A DNA stretch of 64,000 nucleotides. Origin: Cycas panzhihuaensis (Eukaryota > Cycadophyta). The stretch's first letter is position 1; each line of letters starts with the position of its first letter. Below are positions 11,349 to 23,880 of the stretch, piece after piece. A model generated the notes under the pieces. The model was given only the letters and a program-made list of their open reading frames with translations. It did no database searches and was not told where the DNA came from. A program made the position numbers and the translations under genes. The stretch spans positions 237,343,741-237,407,740 of the forward strand of contig CM041465.1 in NCBI GenBank assembly GCA_023213395.1, in the 5' to 3' direction.

Positions 11349-12290
11349 CCTTCCCTACTTCTAGGTAGATTGAGCACATCCCTTCTTCCTTTCTCGCTCT
11401 GAAATGAGAAACTAACACTCTAATCATGTCCATATTCCCCTCTAACCATAGGTGGGATGATAGCTTGGAGTTGCCTTTCATCTTTATGGTTTCATCCTTG
11501 TACATTATCTTTTTTGTTTCCCTTCTAAGGGAAACCTCTCCTCCTATTTAGGCGTGTAAATTTTCCTCTCTCTTGAGATCAAAATCACACCCCAACTAGG
11601 ACCTTTTGCTTAAGTATCTATACTCCCTCTTTATCATCATTTCCTTTACATATCCATTATGCTCCCTCAAGGGATATGCATGGATCTCCCTCTCCTAGCC
11701 TCATACATGCCTATCACCTATACACATGGTGCTCGTGTGTGCCTACTATGAGTGTGGTGCTGCATGAAAGGAAATGTGAGTATCATCCACATGATCTAAT
11801 AACAAAATCCATACATAATAATTAACTAAAACCATCATAGTGCATAGTCCCTTGTGCACCTATGCACCCATATCTCTATGCATCTATCTCTCTATGCATA
11901 TGCATAAGCAAATAAATAAATAAATAATATAACAATACCACAAAACCATTACTATATCATCATCATGGGTCAAATGGGGTACCAATTGGCCTCCATCTAT
12001 ATACATATAAATCATATCATATAAAGCCATATACTACATCATCCTGAGGAAGCTAGAATCCTTACAAGGAGGAGTATAATCATGTGTCTACATATGGTAT
12101 GCCTCCCTGGAGGTGTAATGCTTTCCTGCTCAAAACTAATAATGCATGTAGCTCCTTAACACCCTGCCCTCAGGAGGTGTTATCTCCTCATCTATGAGAC
12201 CCCTTGCTAGGAGACCACATGCCTCCTAGGCTCCTCCTGCACCACTATGAGGTCCCCACCTTGCTCCCCTCATCTTGAGGCCTCCCCTAA
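11349..12290 (+). other. Element B post-integrase spacer
   Basis: No gene is seen. The stretch is conserved with 17401-18500 (F), 51873-52490 (C) and the reverse of 34985-36069 (E), including GGAAGCTAGAATCCTTAC at 12049. An AT-rich piece at 11990-12040 (ATATACATATAAATCATATC) is the unexpanded version of the microsatellites at the same site in F and E. Confidence 0.6.
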
Positions 12291-12299
12291 GTTAGCATC

Positions 12300-13110
12300 A
12301 TCATATGGGTATGAGTCCTTCTCTGCGATGACCTGGTGATGACCTACTCTACCAGTTGATTGTATCTTGCCTAGATACAATCTCTCTTCTCCTCTACTCT
12401 CTGGAGTCTCTACTCTAGCATGTCAATCATGATGTGACTCTCTATGTTTTTGCCTACTACTCCTCCTCCCTGAGCCTCTAGCACCTGGACTCAACCTCAT
12501 AGGATATCCCTCTCCATGCTTGCCTAGTCCCTCTTTGTGTGGAGTCCATCCAACTCCCCCTATAGTTGTCCTACCCTCTCTTAGTGTCCCTAGGACTCTA
12601 TCATCTATATATCTCTAGCCTTGGTCAATAAGGTGAATGTCACCATATGTGCCCCTGTTGAGTGAGGCTCCTCTCCATCCTGGATGGGAGATTGTCCCTT
12701 CACATAAATCTGGGGGAATAACTTTTGGACTACTACCTCCACTAACCTCCTCATCTTTGCTACCCCTGTCAAACCATGCATATCATATGTCAATCCAACA
12801 TATATATATAAGCATCAAAATCAAATCAAGGTAAGTTATCTAAGCAGCTAGTGGTCAAAAGATGTTGAGTAGAAGTAGTATCTCACCTCCTGCCAAGATT
12901 GGCTCCTCTACTCTAATGACCTCCTCCTCTATAGGAGCTCTCTCAGCTGCTAGATTTCCCTCCTCTACTTCTGGTACCACCACTCCTACCTCCTGGCCTA
13001 TCGGGGCATCTCCTACCTCCTCTCCTCTATTTGTTGCAATTATTACCACCTTTTCTACCACTACCATGGCCACTATTGCCATAGGATCCCTACCTACTAC
13101 TCTCACCCTG
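12300..13110 (-). pseudogene. Element B antisense ORF remnant (acidic tail and coiled-coil part, PMD lost)
   Basis: On the strand opposite to the element, 12855-13106 encodes a Val/Glu/Ala-rich tail ending PILAGGEI, matching the tail of the E antisense ORF (EPSIPRDEI). A gap of about 60 bases with an AG before GGGTAGCAAAG suggests an intron. Then 12605-12793 has KLFPQIYVKGQSPI and LLTKARDI, matching KLFPKVYMKGQPPI in E, followed at 12300-12600 by a broken heptad-rich part (GELDGLHTKRD). The PMD, which precedes the tail in D, E and F, is missing: homology jumps at about 13107-13130. Confidence 0.6.
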
Positions 13111-13835
13111 CCTACCTATGGTACCATAGAGTTTGACATGGCCCCACTAAGATTTTTGTGTCTCCTCAATGGCCCTGTTGCAAACTCTGTGGCATTGCGA
13201 TCTTTACCGCGGGGCCATTGTTTTCCCCCATAAAAGGGGGGGGGGGGGGGGGGGCATACCCAAAAAACCCTAAAAATTTGTTTGAGTGAGCCAAATCCTA
13301 GCCCACTGGGACTAGGGCTACCTAATGCCCTAGTCCTCTCCCTCTCTGGGCCTCATTTGGGCTCCAAAGAGTCCCAAATCGTCTTTAACGGGCCAAAATT
13401 AAGCTATGAAAACTATAAAAAGATATTGAAAGTAAACGACGAAATGAAGAGGGTAAGGGATGATCCATTCACTAGATCTGGCCTCGCCACCCCTATCTCA
13501 TTGTCTCGATCATATGGGTTGTCTCCTCACTTCGATCTAATGGTCAGGTCTCCCACTGTATGCTCTTAAAGTCTAACAGGGCTCTACTACGTAGAAGGAA
13601 GGGCTCCAGATCGATTGTGAGTATGCAAAATTGAATCTCATTTTCTCCCTCCTTCCTTTATATACAAGGGGGGCCCAAGGGGTACTTTCTCCTTTTCCTT
13701 TGCCGCAAGAGCCCTTGAGACTATTTTTTTAGCTTCATCACCTTTGTCTTCAGTTTCTGTCCTATGTTTTGCCTATGTGGCCTCTATTTTAAGTTTTTAA
13801 AGTGCATTTATGATAGAGGGCTACGATAGCAATTT
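13111..13835 (+). other. Element B spacer upstream of the LTR, with deletion junction
   Basis: This noncoding stretch matches the reverse of 60900-61600 in D (for example CCCACTAAGATTTTTGT at 13142, and the CTAATGCCCTAGTCCTC piece at 13322). Homology to D stops at about 13830 and LTR sequence matching E at about 58700 begins at once. The aRNH, the polypurine tract and roughly the first 850 bases of the LTR have been deleted. Confidence 0.65.
13236..13254 (+). repeat. Poly-G run (19 G)
   Basis: A 19-base G run follows CCCCCATAAAA, so C and G runs could pair. The corresponding place in D (61455-61480) has only short C and T runs in reverse, so the run expanded in B. Its length may be imprecise. 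Confidence 0.8.
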
Positions 13836-16158
13836 TTTAGGATAAATCTTCTCCACAAGTGCTTCACCAAGTCGCAAGCATCAAGTTTGTTACAAGTTAT
13901 GCTCCTTCCTTATGTTGTTGTAGGGGTCCTTCACCAACCCTCTAAGAGAAACCTCTTCCCCAGCCAACATATAGGGTAGATTTGCCTTAGATATATTTTT
14001 ACTAGGTATTTTTAGGCCTACATATTCTTCTTCTCCTTGAGAATAAGAGTTTCTTTGCTTGCTTTTATGTTTGTTGTGTGAAGATATCCCTTATTTCTTC
14101 ATTCTAGAGGTAAACCCTCCCTTTTACTGGCTTGTTCCCTTCCACCTTGAGGTTTCCCTTAAGGAGGTGGAGAGAAAAGAGATCAACGAAGAGAGAAAGG
14201 AGTTCCAAGTAGGGTTCTGTATCTTTTTTCTATCTCCTCAAGGGCAGCCCCCTACTCATCGCTCCTTTTCTTCTGCTAATACCTCCCTTGTTCACCTAGA
14301 AACCTTTGGGGTAGGGAACCTTATTAGTTGCAACATTAGTAGCACCTCACCACACCTACAACCAGCCATCATAGCCCTATAAAATCTAGTTTTTAGCAAC
14401 ATCTCCTTTGATTTACATAGCCTTAGCCTTACTTTTGCAAATCTTGTAAAAGTTGCACATCACAACTTTTACAACTCTTACAACTTTTACAATTTTTTTA
14501 TAACACTTTTTCATATACTAAATTTCCTACCTTCTTTACTATTAGATTATCTTGGCTCCTTTCTTGATCAACTGCTTGAGTGCTTGGGTACATAGAGATA
14601 TCCCCTTAGAGGGTTAGTCATCCTGAGGCTACCCTTCCTTCTTCCTTTCTCCCCCCTTTTTTCCCGCAATCACTAGTAATATATTATATGGATAATAAGT
14701 AAAACTAACATTATTTATGGTGCTTATTTAAGGACATTTGTATAAGGTTCCTTTCCTTTATTCTTTTTGCTTTTAATAAGCATATGCATATATATGTTTG
14801 CTCCCATGTATGCCTAATGCCCCTTGAGAAAGGGCAAACCATTTGTTGTGTAGGTTTTGCCCCTTTTAGAGTAACCGAGGGTCTTCACAAAAGGTATGCA
14901 TATCTCATTTGTTATCATTGCATTATTTTGAAACTTCATTGTAAGAAATTCTTTCTCTTTTCCTTTGGTTCTTTCTACATTTGGACATTGGCAAAGGTAA
15001 GGAAGCCCCATTGGCGTTCCTCTCACAATATTGATCATGACAAGGAGCATTGGGTAGATGAGCGTGGATCACATAGAAAGTAAAAGGGCCTCTACACCAA
15101 CCGTCTAGTTTCCAGGTGCATTCCTTTCATCCTATCCTCTCACTCATTCCTTTCCCCCCTTACTCACAAAATAAGAAAAGAAAGAACAAAAGAAAAGATA
15201 GTCTTGTGCTTCATTATTCATTGTTTGACTTGTTTAATTATATAGGAGGAAGGATAATTACTTTGCACAAGTAGGTGTTGATCCCCACTAGTTGCATCTT
15301 TACCCCCCTCTCTTGGCTCAAACTCTTGGATTCACTAGAGTTTGTGTGTGGAAGGTTGTGAGCTCCTCTAGTCCCAACCTATCCTCTTTCCCATGTGCTA
15401 TTGTATTAACCTGCATTAGTCCTTACATCCTCTTCCTATAATTCTTGCCTGCTTATTTCTTTTGATGCTTATAAAAGACAAAGAGATGGAGGCTAGGATC
15501 TAGAAAGAGAGAGAGTTCTTATCTTCCTTTATTTTTCTTCCTTTTTTATTCAAGTGCAAACTATAGATAACAATGAATCATACTACCATATCACTCCATT
15601 ATATAATAGAAACAAAGAAACAAAAAATGTTGGCTTGCCCTTATATCTAGTTATACATTTTAGGTGTAGGCACCCTAGGGACATTACCCCCTGAGGTCTT
15701 TCTCTTCCCTTTCGATGAGGCCTCATTTTGCCTTGCCTCTATTTAGGAGTTAGCCTATTTTTAGCCCAAATTCCTCTTCTCATTAGTATTACTAGTCATC
15801 GATCACTTACCTGTAGGTACTCTCTCTTTTAATTCGGACCTACCTCTTTGGTTCCCTCTCCTTAAGAAGAGAATCCCCCATCTTGATCCTTCTTCCTTGG
15901 CCATCTAGGATGGGAGGGTCCCCTAAGGCTACTTGGTAAACCAAGGGAGCCTCCCTTTGCTCATCTTGAATTGATAAGGTTCTCACATGGAGGTGAAGTT
16001 TATGCGCCATTTGAGGGTCCTCGAACCTACGTTCCAAGGCACATACACCCTTTGTGGGTAATCATTCCTCTTACTTTTATAGATCCTTTAGCCCTGTGGT
16101 TATTGATTGTGTCAACTTAATCTCTTTATATCTGGTGACCCCCAGAGGTGCACTTCTA
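13836..16158 (+). repeat. Element B 3' LTR, 5'-truncated
   Basis: It aligns with the reverse of 56139-58720 (E 5' LTR) and 27091-29400 (E 3' LTR): for example 14205-14340 matches 58200-58330. It ends GGTGACCCCCAGAGGTGCACTTCTA, where E has GAGGTATGCTTCCA. The U3 start is missing through the deletion described above. Open frames at 14059-14382 and 14784-15083 show no protein signature. Confidence 0.8.
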
Positions 16159-16164
16159 CCCTCC

Positions 16165-17400
16165 AACACATAGATGCCCATCCATTGGATGATAGCAAAT
16201 GGTATGGGTATATAATCAAATACCTCATCCGGATGCTAACGATAAAGTAAAGTTACATGTGAGAGCCTCTAGTCAGGAGTATTTTCTCATAGAGAACATG
16301 TTATGCAAATGATCATTTAATGGAATTCTCCTCCATTGTGTTAACCTAGATGAAACTAACCAAATCTTATATGAATTTTATAATTGCATTTATAGGGGTC
16401 ATTTTTGGGGATAATCCATGGCCTAGAGGATCCTACATATGGGATATTATTGGCCAATGTCATTTAAGAATGCCCATACTTATACACAACATTGTCGCTA
16501 ATGCCAAGAGTATGTCAATATTATTCATCAACCTTATGAGGTGCTACATGTAGTGGTCTCCCCATGGCCTTTCTCCTAATAGAGATTAGATTTGATTGGA
16601 GCTATTACTCTACCCACCTTAGCTCAACATAGGTTTATTTTAACCACTACATAATACTTTACCAAATAGGTTGAGGTCATTCCTTTATCTTCTACAATAG
16701 GAAAATAATTATCACTTTTTTATATCAGCATGTCATCTACTGATTTGGGGTTCTAGAATCCTCATCATAGGCAATGAAACTTCATTCTATAATAAGGAAA
16801 TTGATGAACTACATGAGAAATTTAAAATTGCTCATAAGACTTCATCCCCTTATTGCCCTCAGGCCAATGGTCAAATCGAATATTTAATAAAACCCTAATC
16901 AACATTCTAAAGAAAACCATTGCCCAATCCCAAAAGGATTAGCATCTCCATCTTTACTTGTCCTATGGGCCTACTAAAATTTAATCCATACTACCATAGG
17001 AATAACACTATTTTCCCTAGTTTATGGGTTAGAAGCAGTATTACCCTTGGAAGCCGAAATTCCCTCTTTGAGGGTATCCCTTAAAGAGTTTGTTGATGAA
17101 GAGTGGCAACGACAAGTCCACCTCCTTGACCTTAAAGCTTTGGATAAAAAATATTTGATGGCATATCAAGCACAAATGACACATGATAAGTATTTGCGCC
17201 CTCACCCCTTGAGTCCTGGGGACCAAGTCCTCAAGTTAGAATATCTTTATGATTGATCGTCTAAATTTGGCCCCAAATGGGTGGGCCCTTTTGTGGTCCT
17301 CGAGAACCCTGACAATGGTGCATATAGAATCATCACATTAGAGGGTCTTGAGTTTGACAAAGTCATAAATAAAAAATTCTTAAAGAAGTTTTACGGTTGA
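16165..17400 (+). pseudogene. Element F integrase
   Basis: Begins HPLDDSKWYGYIIKYL, as at the start of the other integrases. Zinc-module remains include YRGHFWG. The core has GLDLIGAI-like sequence at about 16585-16610, a decayed second Asp region (IGNETSFYN), and a FNKTLINILKKTIAQSQKD block after a lost Glu region. The C-terminus is partly open (17041-17256, ending LKLEYLYD) and goes on with KFGPKWVGPFVVLENPDNG to a TGA at 17398-17400. Gene order and length agree with B. Confidence 0.8.
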
Positions 17401-18066
17401 TCCCTTTCCTCCTAAATAGAAAAAGAGATTAACTCTTTTCTACTCTAAAATAATCTTAAACTACCATTCCTTTATGTCACTAGGTCCTTATACAAGAGGG
17501 CATGATATATATTTGAGCTTTATGATGTATCCACTTATTATACTACTAGTTATTCCCATTTTCCAAGGTTTCATGCTTCCCCAACAAGTGGTACTCTTTT
17601 TTAGTTCATGAGTAGTGGTGGATGTACCCTAATAAGAATGCATTCCCACTCTCGTTCTTGAACTCTTTATCGATCCATGGTTATGAGCTAGGTTGAGCCC
17701 CACTGGGGCTAGCTTTATCCAATTACAAGTGTAACCTACCACCCAAAGAGGGCAATCGTTAGTGAAATTCATCTTTTCTTTTAGGACTTTTAGGGTATCC
17801 ATACCCATCTAGTCCACGATCTACCTAAATCGCTACCCTTGCCTCCAAGGGGCATGCGATCCTCCTACCCAAGCATCGCATGAGAATATCTAATTAACTA
17901 GCTCATTATGTGTGCTTAGTATGTGCTCTAAGCTATGAACAAAAGTAAACAATACCATCAAACATCTATATGCATCCATACATCCATATCATACATCTAT
18001 GTATCCATAATGATCAATCACATGTACAACTCATATAAAAGAGAGGGACAAATGTGATCTTATATA
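17401..18066 (+). other. Element F post-integrase spacer
   Basis: No gene seen. Matches 11349-12000 of B in scattered blocks. It leads into the TA/GATA microsatellite. Confidence 0.5.
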
Positions 18067-18326
<260 letters not shown>

Positions 18327-18640
18327 ATCATCAAATGATGGTATAAAAATGTATCAATGTAATACGCCCTAGGAAGCTAGAATCCTTATAGGGGGGTGTA
18401 TAATCATCTTCATGCATGATATAGAACCCCCTGGAGGTTTGAGTTTTCCTCTAATCAAAAGTGAATGATCATCCAAAACTCTTTAAGTTATCTAGGGGTG
18501 ATCATGGAGTGCCATCCTCTAGCTATCCTGCTCTCTAGTTGGGGGACCAAGCTCCTCTAAGGCTCCTCATAGGATGACATAAGGTCCTAGCCTTATTCCT
18601 TTGTCCCATGCGTGACTCTCGTCTCTTAGTTTCCCATGAG
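18327..18640 (+). other. Element F spacer after the microsatellite
   Basis: Conserved noncoding piece (GGAAGCTAGAATCCTTATA at 18371, then CCCCCTGGAGG) equal to 12049-12260 of B and, reversed, 34820-35005 of E. No gene is seen. Confidence 0.5.
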
Positions 18641-20290
18641 AAGGTATCGTTGTATATGTCTGGGAGGACCTACCTGCCATCTAGTCCATCAGCCTATTAT
18701 ATCATGCCTCAAGATGGTCCTGCTCCTCCTAGACCCCTCTTTAGTTGAATCTCTAGGATAATTATCCTCACCCTATTTGTTGGAACTACCTCTATAGGTG
18801 TGGCTGCTACTTGGGTATCTAGCTCCCTTACCTGAGCTAGGGCCTCAACAACCTATATGTCTAAAACCCTCATGATAGGGGCAAACATGATAGTGTGTGG
18901 TCATGTGGACCCTGGCTCCCCATTGTCTACTATAGGAGGTTAGACCTCTGCATACACTCGTGGAAATAACTTGGCTACTACTCAACTGATTAACTCCCAT
19001 GTGATGCCTTTTCTTATCAGCCATGAATATCTAAGTGTTGGTATGGATAATAATATAAAACCACACCATAAATCACTCAATCAAATAGATATAAATGGAA
19101 GTCATAACTAACGAAAGGAAAGTGGATTATCTCTAAGAGCAAATAGTACCTCTCGTGCATCCTTTTTATTAGCTCTCAGGATCTCTGCCCCTATAGCAAC
19201 TATGGCATCCTCTCTAGCAGTGGCCACACCTTATCTACCTTAAGGTTGATAACTACCTCTCCTTTAATAGCATCATCTCCTAACTCTACTATTGGGTTTC
19301 CTACAACCCCCCCCTCCTCTATATCACTATCCTAGTGGACGGTGTGGTATGGTAGGCTCACATAGTCATCTAGAGTCAAAAAGGTCTAGTGATGTAGCTA
19401 CTATAGATCTCCTCACCTACTTAATCTCCATGATGCATCTAAATCAAGAAGGTCACTAATGGATGAGAGGCCTATTAGTCAAAACTGACAAGGGGTCTGT
19501 TGTTAGATGTACTCCTATGAAATGGTGAAAAAACTAACATTGGAGTAAGGAGCAATACAAAAATCTACCATGCCCTATGGCTCATATCTGATCAAGTTAG
19601 GCAGTAAGGTTGGCCATTATTAAGGCAGCCTAATCAAATCTCTACCCTTCCTCACATCTCCTAATCACCTCCATCCATTCTATGGGGACATCTTTGTAGT
19701 TCTATTTTCTAGAAATCTAGAATAGAATGGAAAAAATAATCATCTTCCTCACCTAAGGAATGTCTGATGTTATGATCGTCCTAATGGACATTCCCCTCCT
19801 ATCCCAATGGCCCCTATTATAGAAAAAGTGGGTTGCCTCCTGATGTGTAGCATTAGTGCTAGGTAATGTCCCTAACATGACTAGCACCCAACTCACTGGC
19901 ATCCCCAAGATCCTTCATATGCCTGATGAAGTAATAGTCACATTGGCTAGGATCTCCTAGGATTCTCTATAAGTCACATTGTCTTAGGATCTCCTAGTCA
20001 ATACCATCCATCAGCTCTATGAGTCCCAACATCGATGCCCCGATGTTTCATGGTTGTCCACCACCATGACAGCCTAGAAACTAGCTAAAATATCACTAGT
20101 TAATAGTCTACTAGCTAGTGAGGAGCCATTTACTCTTAGTAACGTAGAAATAAGATGAATCTAAGTGAAAATCTTAAAATTATAATGCTCTATATCTAGA
20201 CCATAGAATTTTTCATAGTACTTTAAACAAAGCTATGTGGTATCACAAGATTATCTACAACACTATAACTTTATTTGCGATATTATAGGA
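18640..20290 (-). pseudogene. Element F antisense ORF with plant mobile domain (PMD)
   Basis: Lies on the strand opposite to the element's gag-pol. Reading from 20290 leftwards, a start region like that of D precedes the PMD. At about 19730-19900 the frame reads ILGMPVSWVL, then LPSTNATHQEATHFF and NRGHWDRRGMSI, aligning residue by residue with LGDIRRILEVPVGG and GRWDR.GVSM in D. An acidic tail follows at about 19140-19330, and the second part (RVYAEV.PPI, TIMFAPIMRVLDI) at about 18880-18990. Many stops. PMD proteins are plant-specific and occur in MAIN/MAIL-type genes and in some transposons; the role inside retrotransposons is unknown. Confidence 0.6.
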
Positions 20291-21298
20291 AATCCTATGG
20301 TATGTAGAAAAACACCCACAAAATAAAAAAAATAATAAATTTTTTTTTTAGGGCCCAGATTGGGCCCATAAGGGCCAAGGTATCCTAAAACCCTAGACTA
20401 GCTTTTCACGGGCCCTAAATAGGTCCTGTTAGGCCCAACTATCTCTAAATGGGCACTGCCCAACTATTAAAAAGCATAATGAAAAGAAATATAAAATAAA
20501 AAGTTGAATGCCAAGATCCACCTACTAGGTCTAATTTGACTACTGCCATCACTCCCTCCCAGTCTAGATGGCTCCTTCTATATAATGATCTGGTGATTAA
20601 ATATCTCCTGGTATGCTCATCTACAATTTAGAAATCTAGAGTGGTGAAGGGTTTTCTGATGAAACTTAATGGGTCGTGGCGAGAGTGAATTTAATTTTCT
20701 TACTAAACCCATTTTTATTAGGCTAGATCCCTGGGGCTCCATAATCATTTCTCGTTCTAATTGAACTATTGGGACTACATCCTTGAGCTTGTTCCTATTT
20801 CCTTCAAGATCTAATCCCTCTTTGTCCTGTAAGTGTTTCCTTTTCTCACCCTTCTGAGTATTAATTGTATCCTTTTACTTTTCCCATGGGAGCCCTTCTT
20901 CCTTGAAATGTGCCCACTCAAAACTGCATTGATGTTTATACTTCTTAGACTTATTTTGAGGTGTTGATCTTAAATTCCATAGTAATTTTAGCTTGTTTAT
21001 CACCTAGTAGAATCTTGCCCTCTTGGTTGAATTCCATATTAGGCCCTTAACCAACCATGGGTTTGATCGATGAGTTCTTTCAACTCTCACACCTTCCCTT
21101 CCGTAGGGCAGACCCTCAAGGAGCCTAGTTGCTTAGCCATAAGTCTCTTCTATCCTCATGTTGAGTGGTCTTTCACTTTGGTTGAGATTCCTAAGACACA
21201 TAATCTTTCACCTTGGTTTCCTTTCTTCTTTCCTTAATGTCTTTTCCCTATGAAAGGATGATGTTATCTATTTATTGAGATTTTACCTATCATTTCTC
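20291..21298 (+). other. Element F spacer between antisense ORF and aRNH
   Basis: No gene seen. It matches 13260-13830 of B and the reverse of 60640-61440 of D in scattered blocks, including GGGCCC-rich pieces at 20350-20450. A T run at 20339-20349 is present. Confidence 0.5.
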
Positions 21299-21433
21299 TC
21301 CATGGCTTTGTTCATTTACCCTGATGGTGGTAAGTGTGGTAATGCATGGCCTTTTACTACTACATGGATCATTTGTGATCCTTCAGGGTACGCTTTTATA
21401 CACTCCAAAATCTATCTACCCAAGGCCACAATT
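21299..21433 (+). pseudogene. Element F archaeal-type RNase H, N-terminal part
   Basis: Reads MALFIYPDGGKCGNAW, then TTTWIICDPSGYAFIH and IYLPKATI, aligning with LIFTDRGSHGNLGPSTT and VFLTEATNNEAEY in D. The first catalytic Asp (PDGG) is kept. The gene stops at the third residue before the catalytic Glu because copia element G is inserted; the rest continues at 26756. The fold is the type I RNase H of the archaeal branch (RVT_3-like), separate from the gypsy RNase H next to RT. Confidence 0.8.
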
Positions 21434-22078
21434 TGTTGAGAATACAAGGTCCTAACCCTTTAACTGCCACCAAGATCTATTGCATTTTTACAACTAGTTA
21501 TAGAAATCAAAACTTAAAATTATATGCAAGTTCTAAAATTAGAGATTATACAGTAACAAGACTATGAAAGACAAACATCACATGTGCACCTGATATAACG
21601 TGGTAAAACCCTAGTAGTGTGCTAGGGAAATATCCACATACGAAAGGTATCGATCTTTACTGCTGTAGAATGAAGAAACAATACATCACAGTTACAGAGT
21701 GCTCTTAGGAACAACAACCAACCACTACCCTCATCATAATTACATTGCATTACATTACAATATAATAAGAAAATCCCTAAAACGAGCTACATAAGAGGAA
21801 CATCCAAGACCTAAATCTCAACTGTAGAATCTAGGGTATTTGTATCGAATGACCCTGATTCTCTTTACTTTTTAATAATGTTTACATGGCTAATTTTTTG
21901 GGTCAAGGGCTATCACCTATGAACTCCCTCCTAGCGGGGGGCGTTCCACCCCCCTGCATCCCTTGGCCAAGGGGGGCTCTCGCCCATCTTGGAACCCCCT
22001 AAGAAAGATTAAGGGGGGGAACTGCGCTAAAAACATGTCATAATTTTAGCCCCATAATTATTGTCACAATACTCAATA
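21434..22078 (-). repeat. Element G 3' LTR
   Basis: On the plus strand it begins TGTTGAGAATACAAGG and ends CAATACTCAATA. It pairs with 26124-26755. In element orientation the ends are TATTGAG and TCTCAACA, so the LTR begins TA and ends CA. It contains no gene; the GC-rich block at 21950-22010 resembles that in the solo LTR at 5420-5490. Confidence 0.92.
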
Positions 22079-22095
22079 ATCTCCACCTTGACAAT
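22079..22095 (-). other. Element G polypurine tract
   Basis: On the minus strand, AAGGTGGAGAT lies directly before the 3' LTR start. This is the usual copia form of the plus-strand primer site. Confidence 0.75.
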
Positions 22096-22099
22096 AATT

Positions 22100-23880
22100 A
22101 CCCAGTACCTTTCCTAGACCCTTCATCATCTTTTCTGCAAGCCAAGAGAAGTCAAACACCATTTGAACTTCTCTATTGGTACTAGTTTTGTGAATATATC
22201 AACATAATTCTAATTGGTGTGAATCTTCTCAAGTGCCACTCCACCTACTTCCACAACCTGTCTAATGAAATGGTACTTAAGAGTAATATGCTTTATTCTA
22301 CTGTGATAAGCTAGATTCTTGGATAAGTAAATAATACTTTGACTATCACAAAATACCTTTACATTTTCCTATCTCCTTCCAAGCTCAACCAATAGACCTT
22401 ATAACCAGATTGCTTCTTTACAAGCATGTACTGTAGCAATATATTCAGCTTCTATGGTTGACAGTGCAATTGTGCTCTACAATCTGGACATCCAACTAAC
22501 TGGACCATTTACAAGAGTAAATACATAACTTGAAGTAGACCTTCTTTTGTCTAAATCTCCTGCAAAGTCTGAATCGACATATCCACAAACCTGATTACTT
22601 GTACCTCCAAAGGTGATGTAGTAGTCACTCATACCTCTTAAATACCAAAGCACCCATTTCACTGCAGCCCAATATTCCTTTCTTGGATTTGCCATAAACT
22701 TGCTAACTACACTGACTGCATGTGAAATATCAGGTCTTGTACATACCATGGCATACATCAAACTTCCTACTACACTAGCATAAGGCACACAAGACATATA
22801 AGCCTTTTCTTCTTTACTACTGAGACTCATGTTCAAAGAAAGCCTGAAGTAGAAAGCCAATGGGATACTCACTGGTTTCACATTTATTATACCAAACCTG
22901 GTTAGCACCTTCTCTACATATTTCTGCTGTGATAACCATAGCTTACCATTTTTCCTATCTCTGTGTATCTCCATGCCTAAGATTTATTTTATAGCTCCTA
23001 GATCCTTCATATCAAAAGTCCTATCCAATTGAGCCTTTATCTTATTGATTTCTTCCATGCTCTTACTTGCAACCAGCATGTCATCAACATATAACACCAA
23101 GATAATGAATAAGCCATTGTCCATAAATTTAAAGTAAACACAATGATTGTACTCACTTCTTTTGAAATTTTGGCTCTCTATGAAGGCATCAAACTTCTTG
23201 TACTAATGCCTGGGTGATTGCTTCAGATCATACAATGATTTCCTGAGACTGCAAATAAGTCTTTTCCTGCCATCTTGTATAAACCCTTCTGGTTGATCCA
23301 TATAGATCTCCTCATCTAAATCTCCATGTAGAAAAGTTGTTTTTACATCTAACTACTCCAACTCCAAATCGAGAGAGACTACCAATGCTAACAACACTCG
23401 AATTGAAACAAGTTTAACAACTGGTGAAAAGATCTCATGAAAGTCAATACCTGCTTTCTATGCAAAACCTTTAGCCACCAGTCTTGCCCTGTATTTATCA
23501 ACCTTTCCATCAACATCTATTTTCTTTTTGAAAACCCACCTACAACTAACAGTCTTCCTACCATGTGGAAGTTCTACCAAGTCTCATGAATTATTATTTT
23601 TCAAGGCATCTATCTCTTCCTGCATAGCCCTTATCCACTTCTCTCCATGGATATCATCTACTGCTTCCTGATAACATGTGGGCTTACCATCATTAGAAAC
23701 TAAAGTAATAGAAATAGAAGGGATGTACTTGTCAGGTGGATGACTAACTCATGTAGATCTTCTAACTGTTGGTAGAGGAGTGTCCACATACTCCTATGAA
23801 TCTACTGCTGATTCATCTTCAGAAAGATCTTCATGCTCTTTTGATTCCATAGATGGCTACATTTCAAACTTAACGTTTTG
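22100..23880 (-). pseudogene. Element G reverse transcriptase and RNase H
   Basis: On the minus strand the RT starts after a linker at about 23600 (EEIDALKNNN-like) and holds the intact catalytic box YVDDMLVAS at about 23065-23090, then FDMKDLGAIK and LGMEIHRDRKNGKLWLSQ. The open part 22477-22974 contains YASVVGSLMYAMVCTRPDI, and GYVDSDFAGDLDKRRSTS of RNase H. Further on are ALSTIEAEYIA, CDSQSIIYL, YHSRIKHI, YHFIRQVVEVG and FTKLVP, ending near 22105. This is the full copia C-terminal order. Stops separate the open parts. Confidence 0.9.

Larger units (their letters stand above)
4308..16158 (+). mobile_element. Element B: Ty3/gypsy Tat-like retrotransposon, interrupted by A at its 5' end
   Basis: From left to right: gag lacking its N-terminus, protease, RT, RNase H, integrase, a spacer with remains of an antisense ORF, and a 3' LTR that has lost its start. 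The 5' end is cut by element A. The 3' LTR end at 16158 is recognised by alignment with the LTR ends of E (27091 and 56139). B sits inside the beginning of the integrase of element F, so its target duplication should be CCCTC (16159-16163). The missing 5' LTR should lie left of the window, beyond A. Confidence 0.85.
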
